In this document: positions 54,959-63,662 of the stretch, in pieces
How positions within the stretch are numbered: the stretch's first letter is position 1
Layout: each line of letters starts with the position of its first letter
Origin: DAIOEK01 sp963708715
GTDB lineage: Bacteria > Chloroflexota > Anaerolineae > Anaerolineales > Anaerolineaceae
Assembly (NCBI GenBank): GCA_963708715.1
Contig: CAVPSU010000002.1
Location: 1 to 64,000 of the forward strand
Reading direction: 5' to 3'
DNA length: 64,000 bases
Program-made: the position numbers and the translations under genes
Notes under the pieces: model-generated
Database searches by the model: none
Told to the model about the DNA's origin: nothing
Seen by the model: only the letters and a program-made list of their open reading frames with translations

Positions 54959-56184
54959 AAATCGCCTTGCTGCATTATTCAGCTCCCCCCATCGTCGGCG
55001 GGGTCGAAAGTGTTCTCGCTCATCACGCCAGATTGATGACTTCTGCGGGTCATCAGGTGACCATCTTTGCCGGACGCGGTGAATCTTTCGATCCAGCAAT
55101 CTCAATACGCATACTCCCTTTACTTGATTCGCGAAATGCCGAGGTAATGGCAGTCAAGGTTGAACTGGATAAGGGCAAATGTACCGAATCGTTCATGCAC
55201 CTGCGCGACCGAATTCAAAACGAATTAACCAGCGAGATGCAAGATTTTGATGTGCTTATTGCTCACAATGTGGCTTCTTTGCATAAAAATCTGGCACTTA
55301 CAGCTGCCATTCACAACGCTTATAGGCTTCCCGGTTTTCCGCGCCTGATCCTCTGGCATCATGACCTAGCCTGGACGACTCCGCGTTACCGCAGTGAATT
55401 GCACGATGGCTATCCCTGGCAGCTGCTGCGCGAGTATTGGTCTGGAGCGACACAGGTAGTGATCTCGGAGATACGCCGTAAGGAGTTATCCAAATTGATC
55501 GGTTTGCCTGAACAGAAAATCCGTGTCATTCCAAATGGCGTTGAGTTGTATTCCTTTTTCAAATTCTCTGAGCGCACGATCGAGCTGGTTGAGGAACTTC
55601 ATTTATTGGACGCGAACCCGCTCTTTTTGCTGCCAGCCCGTTTGACCCCGCGCAAAAATATCGAACTGGCTATAAGAATCATCGATGCCCTGCGTAAGGA
55701 TTTCCCGCAGGTCAGGTTGTTGATTACCGGTCCAGAAGGCCCGCATAATCCAGCCAACCGGGCTTATCGTCAGAAATTGATCGCACTGCGTGATGAACTG
55801 GGACTTCAGCAAGCGGTGAATTTTTTGGCTGATATGACGCCTGAATTTTTACCGGATGAGGTGATCGCCGACTTTTACCGGCTGGCAGACGCATTGCTTT
55901 TCCCCAGCCGTGAAGAGGGTTTTGGTATTCCACTGATTGAAGCTGGTTTCAGCGGTATCCCTGTCTTTTGTGCGGATATTCCCGTATTGCGCGAACTGGG
56001 AGGGAAAGATCTAAGTTACTTTGATCCGGATGGTGATCCTGCTTTTATTGCCGGTCAGATCAACGCCCGTCTGCAGTCCGAAATGACGCTACGATGGGCA
56101 CGGCGCGCCAGGTATGGTTATAACTGGCATTCGATTGATAATTTGTATATAGAACCTTTGATTATCAAGGAGGATAAATGGTGA
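54955..56184 (+). CDS. GT4-type glycosyltransferase, osmolyte operon
   Basis: 409 residues from ATG 54955, which overlaps the TGA of the previous gene. The GT-B landmarks are IVGGVESVLAHHARLMTSAG at the N-terminus, VIPNGVELYSFF between the domains, LLPARLTPRKNIELAIRIID, and PSREEGFGIPLIEAGFSGIP for donor binding. Donor unknown (GDP-mannose or UDP/ADP-glucose). It overlaps gpgS by 7 bases. Confidence 0.82.
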   Translation: MKIALLHYSAPPIVGGVESVLAHHARLMTSAGHQVTIFAGRGESFDPAISIRILPLLDSRNAEVMAVKVELDKGKCTESFMHLRDRIQNELTSEMQDFDVLIAHNVASLHKNLALTAAIHNAYRLPGFPRLILWHHDLAWTTPRYRSELHDGYPWQLLREYWSGATQVVISEIRRKELSKLIGLPEQKIRVIPNGVELYSFFKFSERTIELVEELHLLDANPLFLLPARLTPRKNIELAIRIIDALRKDFPQVRLLITGPEGPHNPANRAYRQKLIALRDELGLQQAVNFLADMTPEFLPDEVIADFYRLADALLFPSREEGFGIPLIEAGFSGIPVFCADIPVLRELGGKDLSYFDPDGDPAFIAGQINARLQSEMTLRWARRARYGYNWHSIDNLYIEPLIIKEDKW

Positions 56185-57968
56185 AGGCGCCTTTTCGAAA
56201 AATTAAGATCGCAATTGTTCCGATCGGGGATGATAATTGCTGTAGTGATGCATTAGCTATTGCCAAAGCCCTGGCTGAAGAAGTGATTCTGGTAGGGGTT
56301 GTCAAAATTAATGAGGGTGAACCTGTGAGTGGGGGAAATCAGGCTGCCCGCAAGGTACGTAAGCGTTTGATGGAACTGCGCGAAGATCCTGTGGTACGGT
56401 TTAAATCGACGGTTGTTGTCTCTGAAACACCCTGGAAGGACATGTTGGAGGTAATAACACACGAAAAGCCTGAACTGCTGGTAGTGGAATGGAAAAACGA
56501 TACATTGTCCAGCGGATTGCCTATGCAGGAAGTCCTTTCCAATTCATTGGTGAATGTTCTGGTGGTGCGTGGCACAACTACGCATAAATTTGAGAAAACC
56601 CTGGTGGCCGTTCGCGGGGGTCCGCATGCTGAATTGGCTTTACAGGTAGGATTGAATCTACATCCGGCTCAGTTGGATGTACTTCACCTTTCCATATCTG
56701 GGGTCGAGGATGAAGCTCCTTTCAAAGGTTATAAAAGGATTTTAAGCCAGATCCCTGAGATTAATCCCCGTTCAATTACAACAGACGATGTAGCAAAAAC
56801 GTTATTTGAAGAAGCCACTGCTTATGACCTGGTCATTTTGGGTACGAGCGCCAACAGTGCGTTTGGTGGACCATCGATCGGACCTGTGGCTGCACGTTTA
56901 TTGCGCGAATCTAAAGCGACAGTAATGGTGACCAAAATTCGCAGCGAAATGACACAGACTGTTTTTGATGAGAGTTCTGGATCGCGGGCGATTTCAATTC
57001 TGGTCGATAAATGGTTTGCAGAGAACACTTTTCAGGGAGATGAGTTTGCCAATCTGAAACAGTTAATGGAATTAAAAGAGTCACTCGGACTCACGATCAG
57101 TTTGGCTATGCCTGCCTTGAACGAAGAAAAGACCGTTGGCAAAGTGATCACTGCTATCAAGACGGCACTGATGGATAATGTCCCCTTACTTGATGAAATC
57201 GTTCTGATCGATTCCAACTCTACTGACCGAACTCGTGAAATTGCTGAAGATCTGGGAGTGAAAACCTATATTCATCAGGAGATTTTACCTGAATTGGGCG
57301 CACGCAAGGGTAAAGGGGAAGCCTTGTGGAAAAGTTTGCTGGTCACCCACGGCGATTTGATTGCCTGGATCGACACTGATATCGTCAATATTCAACCGCA
57401 TTTTGTCTACGGTATCATTGGACCGTTGTTGATAAATCCGGCCATTCAATTTGTCAAAGGTTTTTACCGGCGCCCACTCAAGGTGGGCAATAAAATGCAG
57501 GCAGGCAGCGGAGGTCGGGTGACCGAGCTGACTGCACGTCCTCTGCTCAACCTGTTTTACCCCGAACTTTCAGGAGTGATTCAGCCTCTCTCAGGTGAGT
57601 ATGCCGGTCGTCGTAAAGCTCTAGAACAAGTCGTTTTCTATTCCGGTTATGGGGTCGAGACGGGTTTGCTTATTGACATATTCGAAAAATATGGATTGAA
57701 CGCCATTGCCCAGGTCGATTTACTGGAAAGGATCCATCATAACCAGGAGCTTGAGGCTTTGAGCAAGATGTCCTTTGCCATTATCCAGACGGTGCTGCGC
57801 AAACTGGAAAGCCGCTACGAACGCTCGATAATCGAGGATGTGAACAAAACCATGAAATTGATTCGTTATTCAAACGGCGAATATTTTTTGGATGTGGAAG
57901 AGATCGCTGAGAAGGAACGTCCTCCAATGATCTCGCTTCCGGCTTATCAGGCTGCTCATAAAAAATGA
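56178..57968 (+). CDS. gpgS: Glucosyl-3-phosphoglycerate synthase fused to UspA-like domains
   Basis: 596 residues. Residues about 1-260 contain two universal-stress-protein-like modules (IAIVPIGDDNCCSDALAIAK, then KTLVAVRGGPHAELALQVG and LVILGTSANSAFGGPSIGPV). Residues about 295-575 are a GT81 enzyme: ISLAMPALNEEKTVGKVITA, metal-binding DTD in LIAWIDTDIVNI, VKGFYRRPL, and PLSGEYAGRRKALE with GYGVETGLLIDIF. GpgS transfers glucose to 3-phosphoglycerate, the first step of glucosylglycerate synthesis. The AAGGAGG site overlaps the end of the upstream gene. The stress-domain fusion is unusual and suggests nucleotide control of the enzyme. Confidence 0.85.
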   Translation: MVKAPFRKIKIAIVPIGDDNCCSDALAIAKALAEEVILVGVVKINEGEPVSGGNQAARKVRKRLMELREDPVVRFKSTVVVSETPWKDMLEVITHEKPELLVVEWKNDTLSSGLPMQEVLSNSLVNVLVVRGTTTHKFEKTLVAVRGGPHAELALQVGLNLHPAQLDVLHLSISGVEDEAPFKGYKRILSQIPEINPRSITTDDVAKTLFEEATAYDLVILGTSANSAFGGPSIGPVAARLLRESKATVMVTKIRSEMTQTVFDESSGSRAISILVDKWFAENTFQGDEFANLKQLMELKESLGLTISLAMPALNEEKTVGKVITAIKTALMDNVPLLDEIVLIDSNSTDRTREIAEDLGVKTYIHQEILPELGARKGKGEALWKSLLVTHGDLIAWIDTDIVNIQPHFVYGIIGPLLINPAIQFVKGFYRRPLKVGNKMQAGSGGRVTELTARPLLNLFYPELSGVIQPLSGEYAGRRKALEQVVFYSGYGVETGLLIDIFEKYGLNAIAQVDLLERIHHNQELEALSKMSFAIIQTVLRKLESRYERSIIEDVNKTMKLIRYSNGEYFLDVEEIAEKERPPMISLPAYQAAHKK

Positions 57969-58540
57969 CAGAATTTTGCATTGTTCGGCACGGACAAACA
58001 GACTGGAATTTAGAAGGCCGCTATCAAGGGCAAAGTGATGTCTCTTTGAACCCAACGGGTTACGCACAGGCACAGGCACTGGCTCAACGCCTGCGCAATG
58101 AGCGGTTCGACGCAATTTATTCCAGCGATCTGGCACGCGCTCGTGAAACAGCTAGCGCGATCGCCGATTTTCATGCCGGTTTATCTGTGCAGGTGGATAT
58201 TCGCTTGCGCGAGATCAATCAAGGTCAATGGGAGGGAGTACTGGTGGAGACTATCCGTGCTCACTATGCTGAGTTGTGGCAGCAGCATAGCTCAGACCCG
58301 GCCAATTTGCGCGCTCCCGGCGGCGAAACAGTAGGCGAAGTAATGCAGCGAGTCTCTGCGGCGTTGGATGAGATCGCTGACCGCTATCCTGCTGGAAGAG
58401 TTTTGATCGTGTCGCACGGTCTGGCCTTGGCGACTATCCTTTGCCAAGTGAGAGGTGTTCCTGTCCGCCTGGCTTATCAACAAATTCCTGAGAACGCAGA
58501 ACCGATCTGGATCACCTGGCCGATGTCGACTCAACCCTGA
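57965..58540 (+). CDS. Histidine phosphatase, probably glucosyl-3-phosphoglycerate phosphatase
   Basis: 191 residues of the phosphoglycerate-mutase-like superfamily. Phosphohistidine motif CIVRHGQTDWN at the N-terminus, EINQGQWEG in the middle, and second His in LIVSHGLALA. It overlaps gpgS by 4 bases. In mycobacteria the matching step is done by a histidine phosphatase (GpgP), so dephosphorylation of glucosyl-3-phosphoglycerate is the best guess; a general phosphoglycerate-mutase-like phosphatase is possible. Confidence 0.85.
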   Translation: MTEFCIVRHGQTDWNLEGRYQGQSDVSLNPTGYAQAQALAQRLRNERFDAIYSSDLARARETASAIADFHAGLSVQVDIRLREINQGQWEGVLVETIRAHYAELWQQHSSDPANLRAPGGETVGEVMQRVSAALDEIADRYPAGRVLIVSHGLALATILCQVRGVPVRLAYQQIPENAEPIWITWPMSTQP

Positions 58541-58657
58541 AAAAACGCTAATTCCAGTGCGTGCATGAACACCCTGGCAAATTAAACCTGCTATATTGGG
58601 CAAGACCGGATGAGGAAATTTCTGTAAAGGTAAAACCAGAATCCAAAAATGGATGGA

Positions 58658-59083
58658 TTATTCCAGGTCCTTCGGATGAATTCGGCGGATCTGTTTTATT
58701 TTGCCGCGTTTCTTTTTTTTCTCCACCCGGCGGATATCCGAAGCATGTGTGGGTCGAGTGGCATGGCGAGTTTTGGGCGGAACCAGAGCTTGCCGGATGA
58801 GAACAACCAGGCGTTGGATCGCATCCAGCCAATTCTTTTCCTGAGTACGGTAACGCTTTGCTTCGATAAGAAGAATACCTGTATCAGTAACACGATTACC
58901 GGCCAGTTTGATCAACCGTTGTTTTACATCAGCAGAAAGCATCGATGTACCAGTTACATCCCATCGCAGTTGGACAGCAGTAGCGACCTTATTAATATTT
59001 TGTCCTCCCGGACCTGAGGATCGAATATAGTCAAAATGAAGGTCAGTTTCGTCCAAAATAATTGTCGAGGTGATCTCGATCAT
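58658..59083 (-). CDS. arfB: ArfB-like peptidyl-tRNA hydrolase (RF-1 domain)
   Basis: 141 residues. The class I release factor motif is present in RSSGPGGQNINKVATAVQLR near residue 21-40, and a lysine/arginine-rich C-terminal tail (RRVEKKKKRGKIKQIRR) fits ArfB, which rescues ribosomes stalled without a stop codon by inserting the tail in the mRNA channel. A truncated copy lies at 51386-51705. It follows cydB on the same strand by about 105 bases. Confidence 0.92.
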   Translation of the reverse strand: MIEITSTIILDETDLHFDYIRSSGPGGQNINKVATAVQLRWDVTGTSMLSADVKQRLIKLAGNRVTDTGILLIEAKRYRTQEKNWLDAIQRLVVLIRQALVPPKTRHATRPTHASDIRRVEKKKKRGKIKQIRRIHPKDLE

Positions 59084-59189
59084 GAGGTTTGGGAAGTCTT
59101 TATCCTAAGTTTTTGTCTTTCAGATGGCTATTACAAATGAATATCGGTGTTTATCAGGTCTTCTTTACCGACCATCGCAAATAACCAGA

Positions 59190-60206
59190 TCAATAGGTCA
59201 ACGTTTCTGGGTCTGCCTTCACTCGCTTGCGAAACACCCAGTAAGTCCAGATCTGGTAGGCGAGAACTACAGGAACCATAACCGCCGCCACAATGGTCAT
59301 CACCTTCAGCGTGTAAGGCGACGATGAGGCGTTATATATCGTCAGATTGAAATCTGCTGATGTGTTGGAGATCATCACATTCGGGAAGAGTGCGATAAAG
59401 AAGCTTGCGAGCAAAAAGATAATTGACATCCCGGTAGCTGCAAAGGCTAATCTCTCCCTCTTACGTGCCATCCATACCCTGGATAGAATCAGGGCAGCCA
59501 GGACAAGGATCGGCGCGATCCATCCAACCAATCCTTTTTCCAGAAAAGCAGGAGTTGTGGATGCCAGTATCGCCAAATAGATACCCGTCATTAAAAAGGG
59601 GATGAACCAGAGTTGACGTGACCATCTCTCAGCCCAGCTTCGTAGATCATCCGTCAATTTCAATGTGAGAAAGTTCCCGCCATGCAGCAGGAAAATACCC
59701 GTCAATACCAAACCACCAAGGATACTGACGGGATTGGTTAAAGTCCAGAAATTTCCGGTGAAGTGTTGGTCTCCATCGATTGGAACCCCGATGACCAAGT
59801 TAGTGAAAACGATCCCCAACAGAACCGGCGCAAGAAAGCTGCTACTGGCAATGACTGCATCCCACCCGTAGCGCCATCTGGGATTGCCATTCTTTGAACG
59901 AAATTCAAATGCCACTCCCCGAAAGATAAGTGCCAGAAGCAGTAGGAACATAACCAGATAAAATCCGCTGAACATAGTACCATACCAGTTTGGAAATGCT
60001 GCGAAAGTGGCTCCACCGGCAAGAATTAACCAGACCTCATTCCCATCCCAATGCGGTCCAATTGTGTTTATCACAGCCCGGCGTTCAACGTCCTTCTTTC
60101 CAACAATGTGGAGCAACATACCTACCCCGAAATCGAACCCTTCCAAAAAGAAATACCCCGCATAAAGGACTCCGATCAAAATAAACCAGATGATATTGAG
60201 ATTCAT
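59190..60206 (-). CDS. cydB: Cytochrome bd quinol oxidase subunit II
   Basis: 338 residues with about eight to nine membrane helices. The family start FILIGVLYAGYFFLEGFDFG and NTIGPHWDGNEVWLILAGGA are diagnostic. It stabilises the haem pair in CydA. ATG 60206 overlaps the cydA stop as ATGA. Confidence 0.95.
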   Translation of the reverse strand: MNLNIIWFILIGVLYAGYFFLEGFDFGVGMLLHIVGKKDVERRAVINTIGPHWDGNEVWLILAGGATFAAFPNWYGTMFSGFYLVMFLLLLALIFRGVAFEFRSKNGNPRWRYGWDAVIASSSFLAPVLLGIVFTNLVIGVPIDGDQHFTGNFWTLTNPVSILGGLVLTGIFLLHGGNFLTLKLTDDLRSWAERWSRQLWFIPFLMTGIYLAILASTTPAFLEKGLVGWIAPILVLAALILSRVWMARKRERLAFAATGMSIIFLLASFFIALFPNVMISNTSADFNLTIYNASSSPYTLKVMTIVAAVMVPVVLAYQIWTYWVFRKRVKADPETLTY

Positions 60207-61600
60207 TGTGATTCTCCCGCCAATTTCGAACTATCTTTTATATCAACCGGGACAGAGTCAAAATCGCCAGCTTCAAGACCTTTTTTCGCAAACTTGAGGA
60301 TCAGATGAAGATCGAATCCCATCAGGATGGCATAGACCACAGCAAAACCGACCAGACTAATCCAGACGCTAGTGACAGTCAGATTTGGTGAAACCGCGTC
60401 TTTTGTCAGCATTAACTTGTGCACCACCCATGGTTGGCGGGCAGTCTCTGTTAATATCCAACCAGAGGTATTCGCAATATATGGGAGGAACATCGCCGGA
60501 ATGAACCAGCGTAGATGGCGGATCCAAGCACGAGGATATTTTTTGATCGTGAAAAGTAATGCCAGTGCTGCGAGAAAAACCATCAGGAACCCGACTGCGA
60601 CCATCAAGCGGAACATCCAATACGTTAGAGCTACCAATGGTACATACTCACCGGGTCCAAATTCTTTTTCGTATTTCACTTGAAGCTCATTGATCCCTTC
60701 CACCATTCCATACGGTCTAAAGTTGTATAAAAAGCTTAACGCCTTTGGTATTTTTATACTCCATACTTCTTTCTTCCCGGTTGGATCAAAAATAGCAATG
60801 ACTGAAAAATCTGCCGGATCCTGGGTTTGATAATGCGCTTCGGATGCAGCAGCAGCCATCGGCTGGACTTCGCGCAGATACACACTCTGCAAATGCCCGG
60901 TTACCACGGTCGCGACAGTTGCCACCAGAGCAATGATAGCTGCCAATTTGAATGACAACCTGAATCCATCTTCCTCGTTTTTTCTGATTAAGTGGTATGC
61001 GCTGAAACCAAGGACCAGGAATGCACCAGTTACCAAACCTGAGCTGATGGCATGCATAAACAGAAACCAGGCTCGTGGATTGAGTAGCAACGCGCCAAAA
61101 TCCACCATCTCTGCCCTGCCATTGTTGATGACATACCCCACGGGATTTTGCATGAAACCGTTGGCAACGAGTATCCAAAATGCGCTCAGGTTTGTGCCAA
61201 ATGCCACCAACCAGATCATGGCTGCGTGCAGTTTTTTGGATAGCCGCTCCCAACCGAAGATCCACACCCCCAGGAAGGTAGATTCCAGGAAAAACGCCAT
61301 CAAACCCTCAATAGCCAGGGGCGCGCCAAATACATCTCCTACAAATCTGGCATATTCAGACCAATTCATGCCAAATTGAAATTCCATTACGATGCCGGTG
61401 ACCACCCCCATGGCGTAATTAATGAGAAAAAGCTTTCCCCAAAATTTGGTCAGTTGTTTGTAAAGAGGATTGCCAGTCCTAACATACTTCAGTTCAAAGA
61501 TGGCAACAATCCAGACCAATCCAAGGGTAAGTGGCACGAAAAAAAAGTGGTAAATGGTGGTCAGGGCGAATTGCCAGCGGGATAGAGTCACCAAATCCAT
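60203..61600 (-). CDS. cydA: Cytochrome bd quinol oxidase subunit I
   Basis: 465 residues. It reduces oxygen to water with quinol electrons at low oxygen. Haem ligand His in LTTIYHFFFVPLTLG near residue 18, His in FMHAISSGLVTGAF near 186, and the Met-containing helix later. The quinol-binding loop near residues 250-330 is short, as in the Bacillus type rather than the E. coli long-Q-loop type. It is 23 bases downstream of the prenyltransferase gene. Confidence 0.95.
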   Translation of the reverse strand: MDLVTLSRWQFALTTIYHFFFVPLTLGLVWIVAIFELKYVRTGNPLYKQLTKFWGKLFLINYAMGVVTGIVMEFQFGMNWSEYARFVGDVFGAPLAIEGLMAFFLESTFLGVWIFGWERLSKKLHAAMIWLVAFGTNLSAFWILVANGFMQNPVGYVINNGRAEMVDFGALLLNPRAWFLFMHAISSGLVTGAFLVLGFSAYHLIRKNEEDGFRLSFKLAAIIALVATVATVVTGHLQSVYLREVQPMAAAASEAHYQTQDPADFSVIAIFDPTGKKEVWSIKIPKALSFLYNFRPYGMVEGINELQVKYEKEFGPGEYVPLVALTYWMFRLMVAVGFLMVFLAALALLFTIKKYPRAWIRHLRWFIPAMFLPYIANTSGWILTETARQPWVVHKLMLTKDAVSPNLTVTSVWISLVGFAVVYAILMGFDLHLILKFAKKGLEAGDFDSVPVDIKDSSKLAGESQ

Positions 61601-61623
61601 TAATTGCTCCTTCTTGAATACTT

Positions 61624-62664
61624 TTATTTAACCGGCCAAAATGCGGGCAGGACTAACCTCAGGATAACATCCACGATCAAACCTAATAGGAAAAGGTTAC
61701 TGAATAACCGATTGTGGTGAAATGCAAAACCGGAGAACCAGGTTGGCCAGGCTGGCCAATCTTTGGGTGGCTCCGTAGGACGCGGCTTGGTATGAACTCC
61801 GAAGGTATACAAGGCCCGTTTGCCTGCGAACAGAACGATCAGCATAATCGGTGTGAAATACCTGGGGATAAAGATCAAGTATAGAATAACAAGATAGATC
61901 AGTACAACAACCACCTGGTTGATCATTCTGGCTGTTTTCTCACCTACGACTACCGGGAGGGTCCCGATCTTTTTCGCACTGTCTTCCGGCCATTTATCAA
62001 TATGCTTTCCAAGGTTGATACTTAAAACACTGAGACCAAAAGGAATGGCTGCCAAAGCCACACTCCAAACGGAATCGACCATTCCCTTTGCCAGGACAAG
62101 ATAAACCCCCGATACCATGATGGGTCCCCATATAAGAAAGATAAACAGCTCTCCCAGTGCGATATGCTTGAGAGGCCAGGTATAAAAGAGTAAAACCAGG
62201 GATCCAAGCAAAAACAATCCAATCACTGGAAGTGAAAAGTTGGTATAAACAATAGCAAATACACCAGCTAAGACGGCAAGAAACCCGCTAACTACAAACC
62301 AGTTGATCTGCTGTTTTTTCGTCCAGAAGTGTTGAATGAGAGGATGTACCCCATACTGGGTCCGAAAATAATTATCGGTATCCACTCCCCGGGAGTAATC
62401 AGTGAAGTCATTGAGTAAGTTATTCGCCCCATGAGCAATGAATAGACCGAGGGTAAGAATAATCCAGGGGAGGAGGTTAAAATAACCATCCCGGATCGCC
62501 AATAATCCACCAATCGCACATGAATAAAAAGTGACAATGGTTACCCCTGAGCGAGTAGCGATCAACCAGCGGGAGACAATATCCAGCTTGCCCCATTCAT
62601 CCTTCGAATCCATTTTAACGAGTGCGGAAAGGGCCCTCTTCCACATCAAGAAATTGATGCTCAT
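61624..62664 (-). CDS. UbiA-family prenyltransferase, MenA-like
   Basis: 346 residues with about eight to nine membrane helices. The first aspartate motif is NNLLNDFTDYSRGVD, which binds prenyl diphosphate through magnesium. The second is near SINLGKHIDKWPEDSAKKIG. MenA attaches a polyprenyl chain to dihydroxynaphthoate to make menaquinone. Its place directly upstream of cydAB suggests it supplies or modifies the quinone used by the oxidase. Another aromatic acceptor cannot be excluded. Confidence 0.82.
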   Translation of the reverse strand: MSINFLMWKRALSALVKMDSKDEWGKLDIVSRWLIATRSGVTIVTFYSCAIGGLLAIRDGYFNLLPWIILTLGLFIAHGANNLLNDFTDYSRGVDTDNYFRTQYGVHPLIQHFWTKKQQINWFVVSGFLAVLAGVFAIVYTNFSLPVIGLFLLGSLVLLFYTWPLKHIALGELFIFLIWGPIMVSGVYLVLAKGMVDSVWSVALAAIPFGLSVLSINLGKHIDKWPEDSAKKIGTLPVVVGEKTARMINQVVVVLIYLVILYLIFIPRYFTPIMLIVLFAGKRALYTFGVHTKPRPTEPPKDWPAWPTWFSGFAFHHNRLFSNLFLLGLIVDVILRLVLPAFWPVK

Positions 62665-62827
62665 TTATATCTCCTTGATAAAGTGAATAAATTTCCCCAA
62701 TATTTATGGAGATATGGACCACTCCTCAATCCTATTATATTAATCCAAAAGACGATTGTACAATGCCTGTAGAGCGATAGGAGTGTAGCTACTTTGACTC
62801 GATTATTAAAAAAGGCAAGTTGATCGG

Positions 62828-63529
62828 TCAAAACCCCAGGTTTTTCTCTTTCAACGAGATAAATTTTGAGGTCTGACCGATTATCACATGGTCCAGAATC
62901 TCAATATCCAACAGTTTTCCAGCTTGAATTGCAGCCCGGGTAAGCGCTACATCTTCAGGACTTGGTGAGGGATCTCCACTCGGGTGGTTGTGGATGATGA
63001 TGATACCGGTTGCATTAATTCGAACGGCTGTCTTAAATAACTCGCCAATTCGAACCGACGATGAATTTGCTGAGCCACGATAGATTACTTCCTGTGAGAG
63101 AACCTGGTTGCGAGTATCCAATTGGATCGCCCACAACTCTTCCTGCTCCAGCAAAGCCATCGGGTAACCAACCAGATCATACACATCCTGGGGGCTATGA
63201 ATGGAAGCTTTCGAATTTTCCACTCTGGCTATTCGTTTTCCGAGCTCAAGAGCCGCCAGTAATTGTGCTGCTTTAGCAGGACCCAATCCTTTCCTGGAAC
63301 ACAGCTCGGCATACGTCGTTTGGTACAGACCGCGAAGTCCCCTAAATTCACGGATCAACCTTCCCGCCATTTCGACCGCATTCTCCCCTTCCATCCCAAC
63401 CCTCAATAAGATCGCCAATAATTCCTCATTACTTAGCTGTGCTGGACCGATATTCGCCATCTTTTCGCGAGGACGTTCGGATAATTCCATATCTGTAATG
63501 CGGTAGGTTGCGTTTTCTTTAAGCTTCAT
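62828..63529 (-). CDS. radC: RadC family JAMM-domain protein
   Basis: 233 residues from ATG 63529. An N-terminal helix-hairpin-helix region (LSNEELLAILLRVGMEGENA, then SRKGLGPAKAAQLLAALELG) is followed by a JAMM metal-site domain with HNHPSGDPSPSPED. Once called a DNA repair protein, its true role is not clear. A longer reading from 63619 is possible but its N-terminus is not conserved-looking. Single gene, divergent from the next one. Confidence 0.9.
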   Translation of the reverse strand: MKLKENATYRITDMELSERPREKMANIGPAQLSNEELLAILLRVGMEGENAVEMAGRLIREFRGLRGLYQTTYAELCSRKGLGPAKAAQLLAALELGKRIARVENSKASIHSPQDVYDLVGYPMALLEQEELWAIQLDTRNQVLSQEVIYRGSANSSSVRIGELFKTAVRINATGIIIIHNHPSGDPSPSPEDVALTRAAIQAGKLLDIEILDHVIIGQTSKFISLKEKNLGF

Positions 63530-63638
63530 GTAGAGATCCCCATAGGTTGGAATACTTAATTTTATATCATGATCCTTCGAATAGCTGGTATTCCATCCAG
63601 TTAATTTGCAATAAAACACCGTAAACAGGCATCCATGC

Positions 63639-63644
63639 TATAAT
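63639..63644 (+). promoter_or_regulatory. -10 box before the zinc-ribbon membrane gene
   Basis: TATAAT at 63639-63644 lies 18 bases before the ATG at 63663; GGAGA between them is the ribosome site. No good -35 box 17 bases upstream. Confidence 0.4.
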
Positions 63645-63662
63645 TTTTTTGTTGGAGACGCT

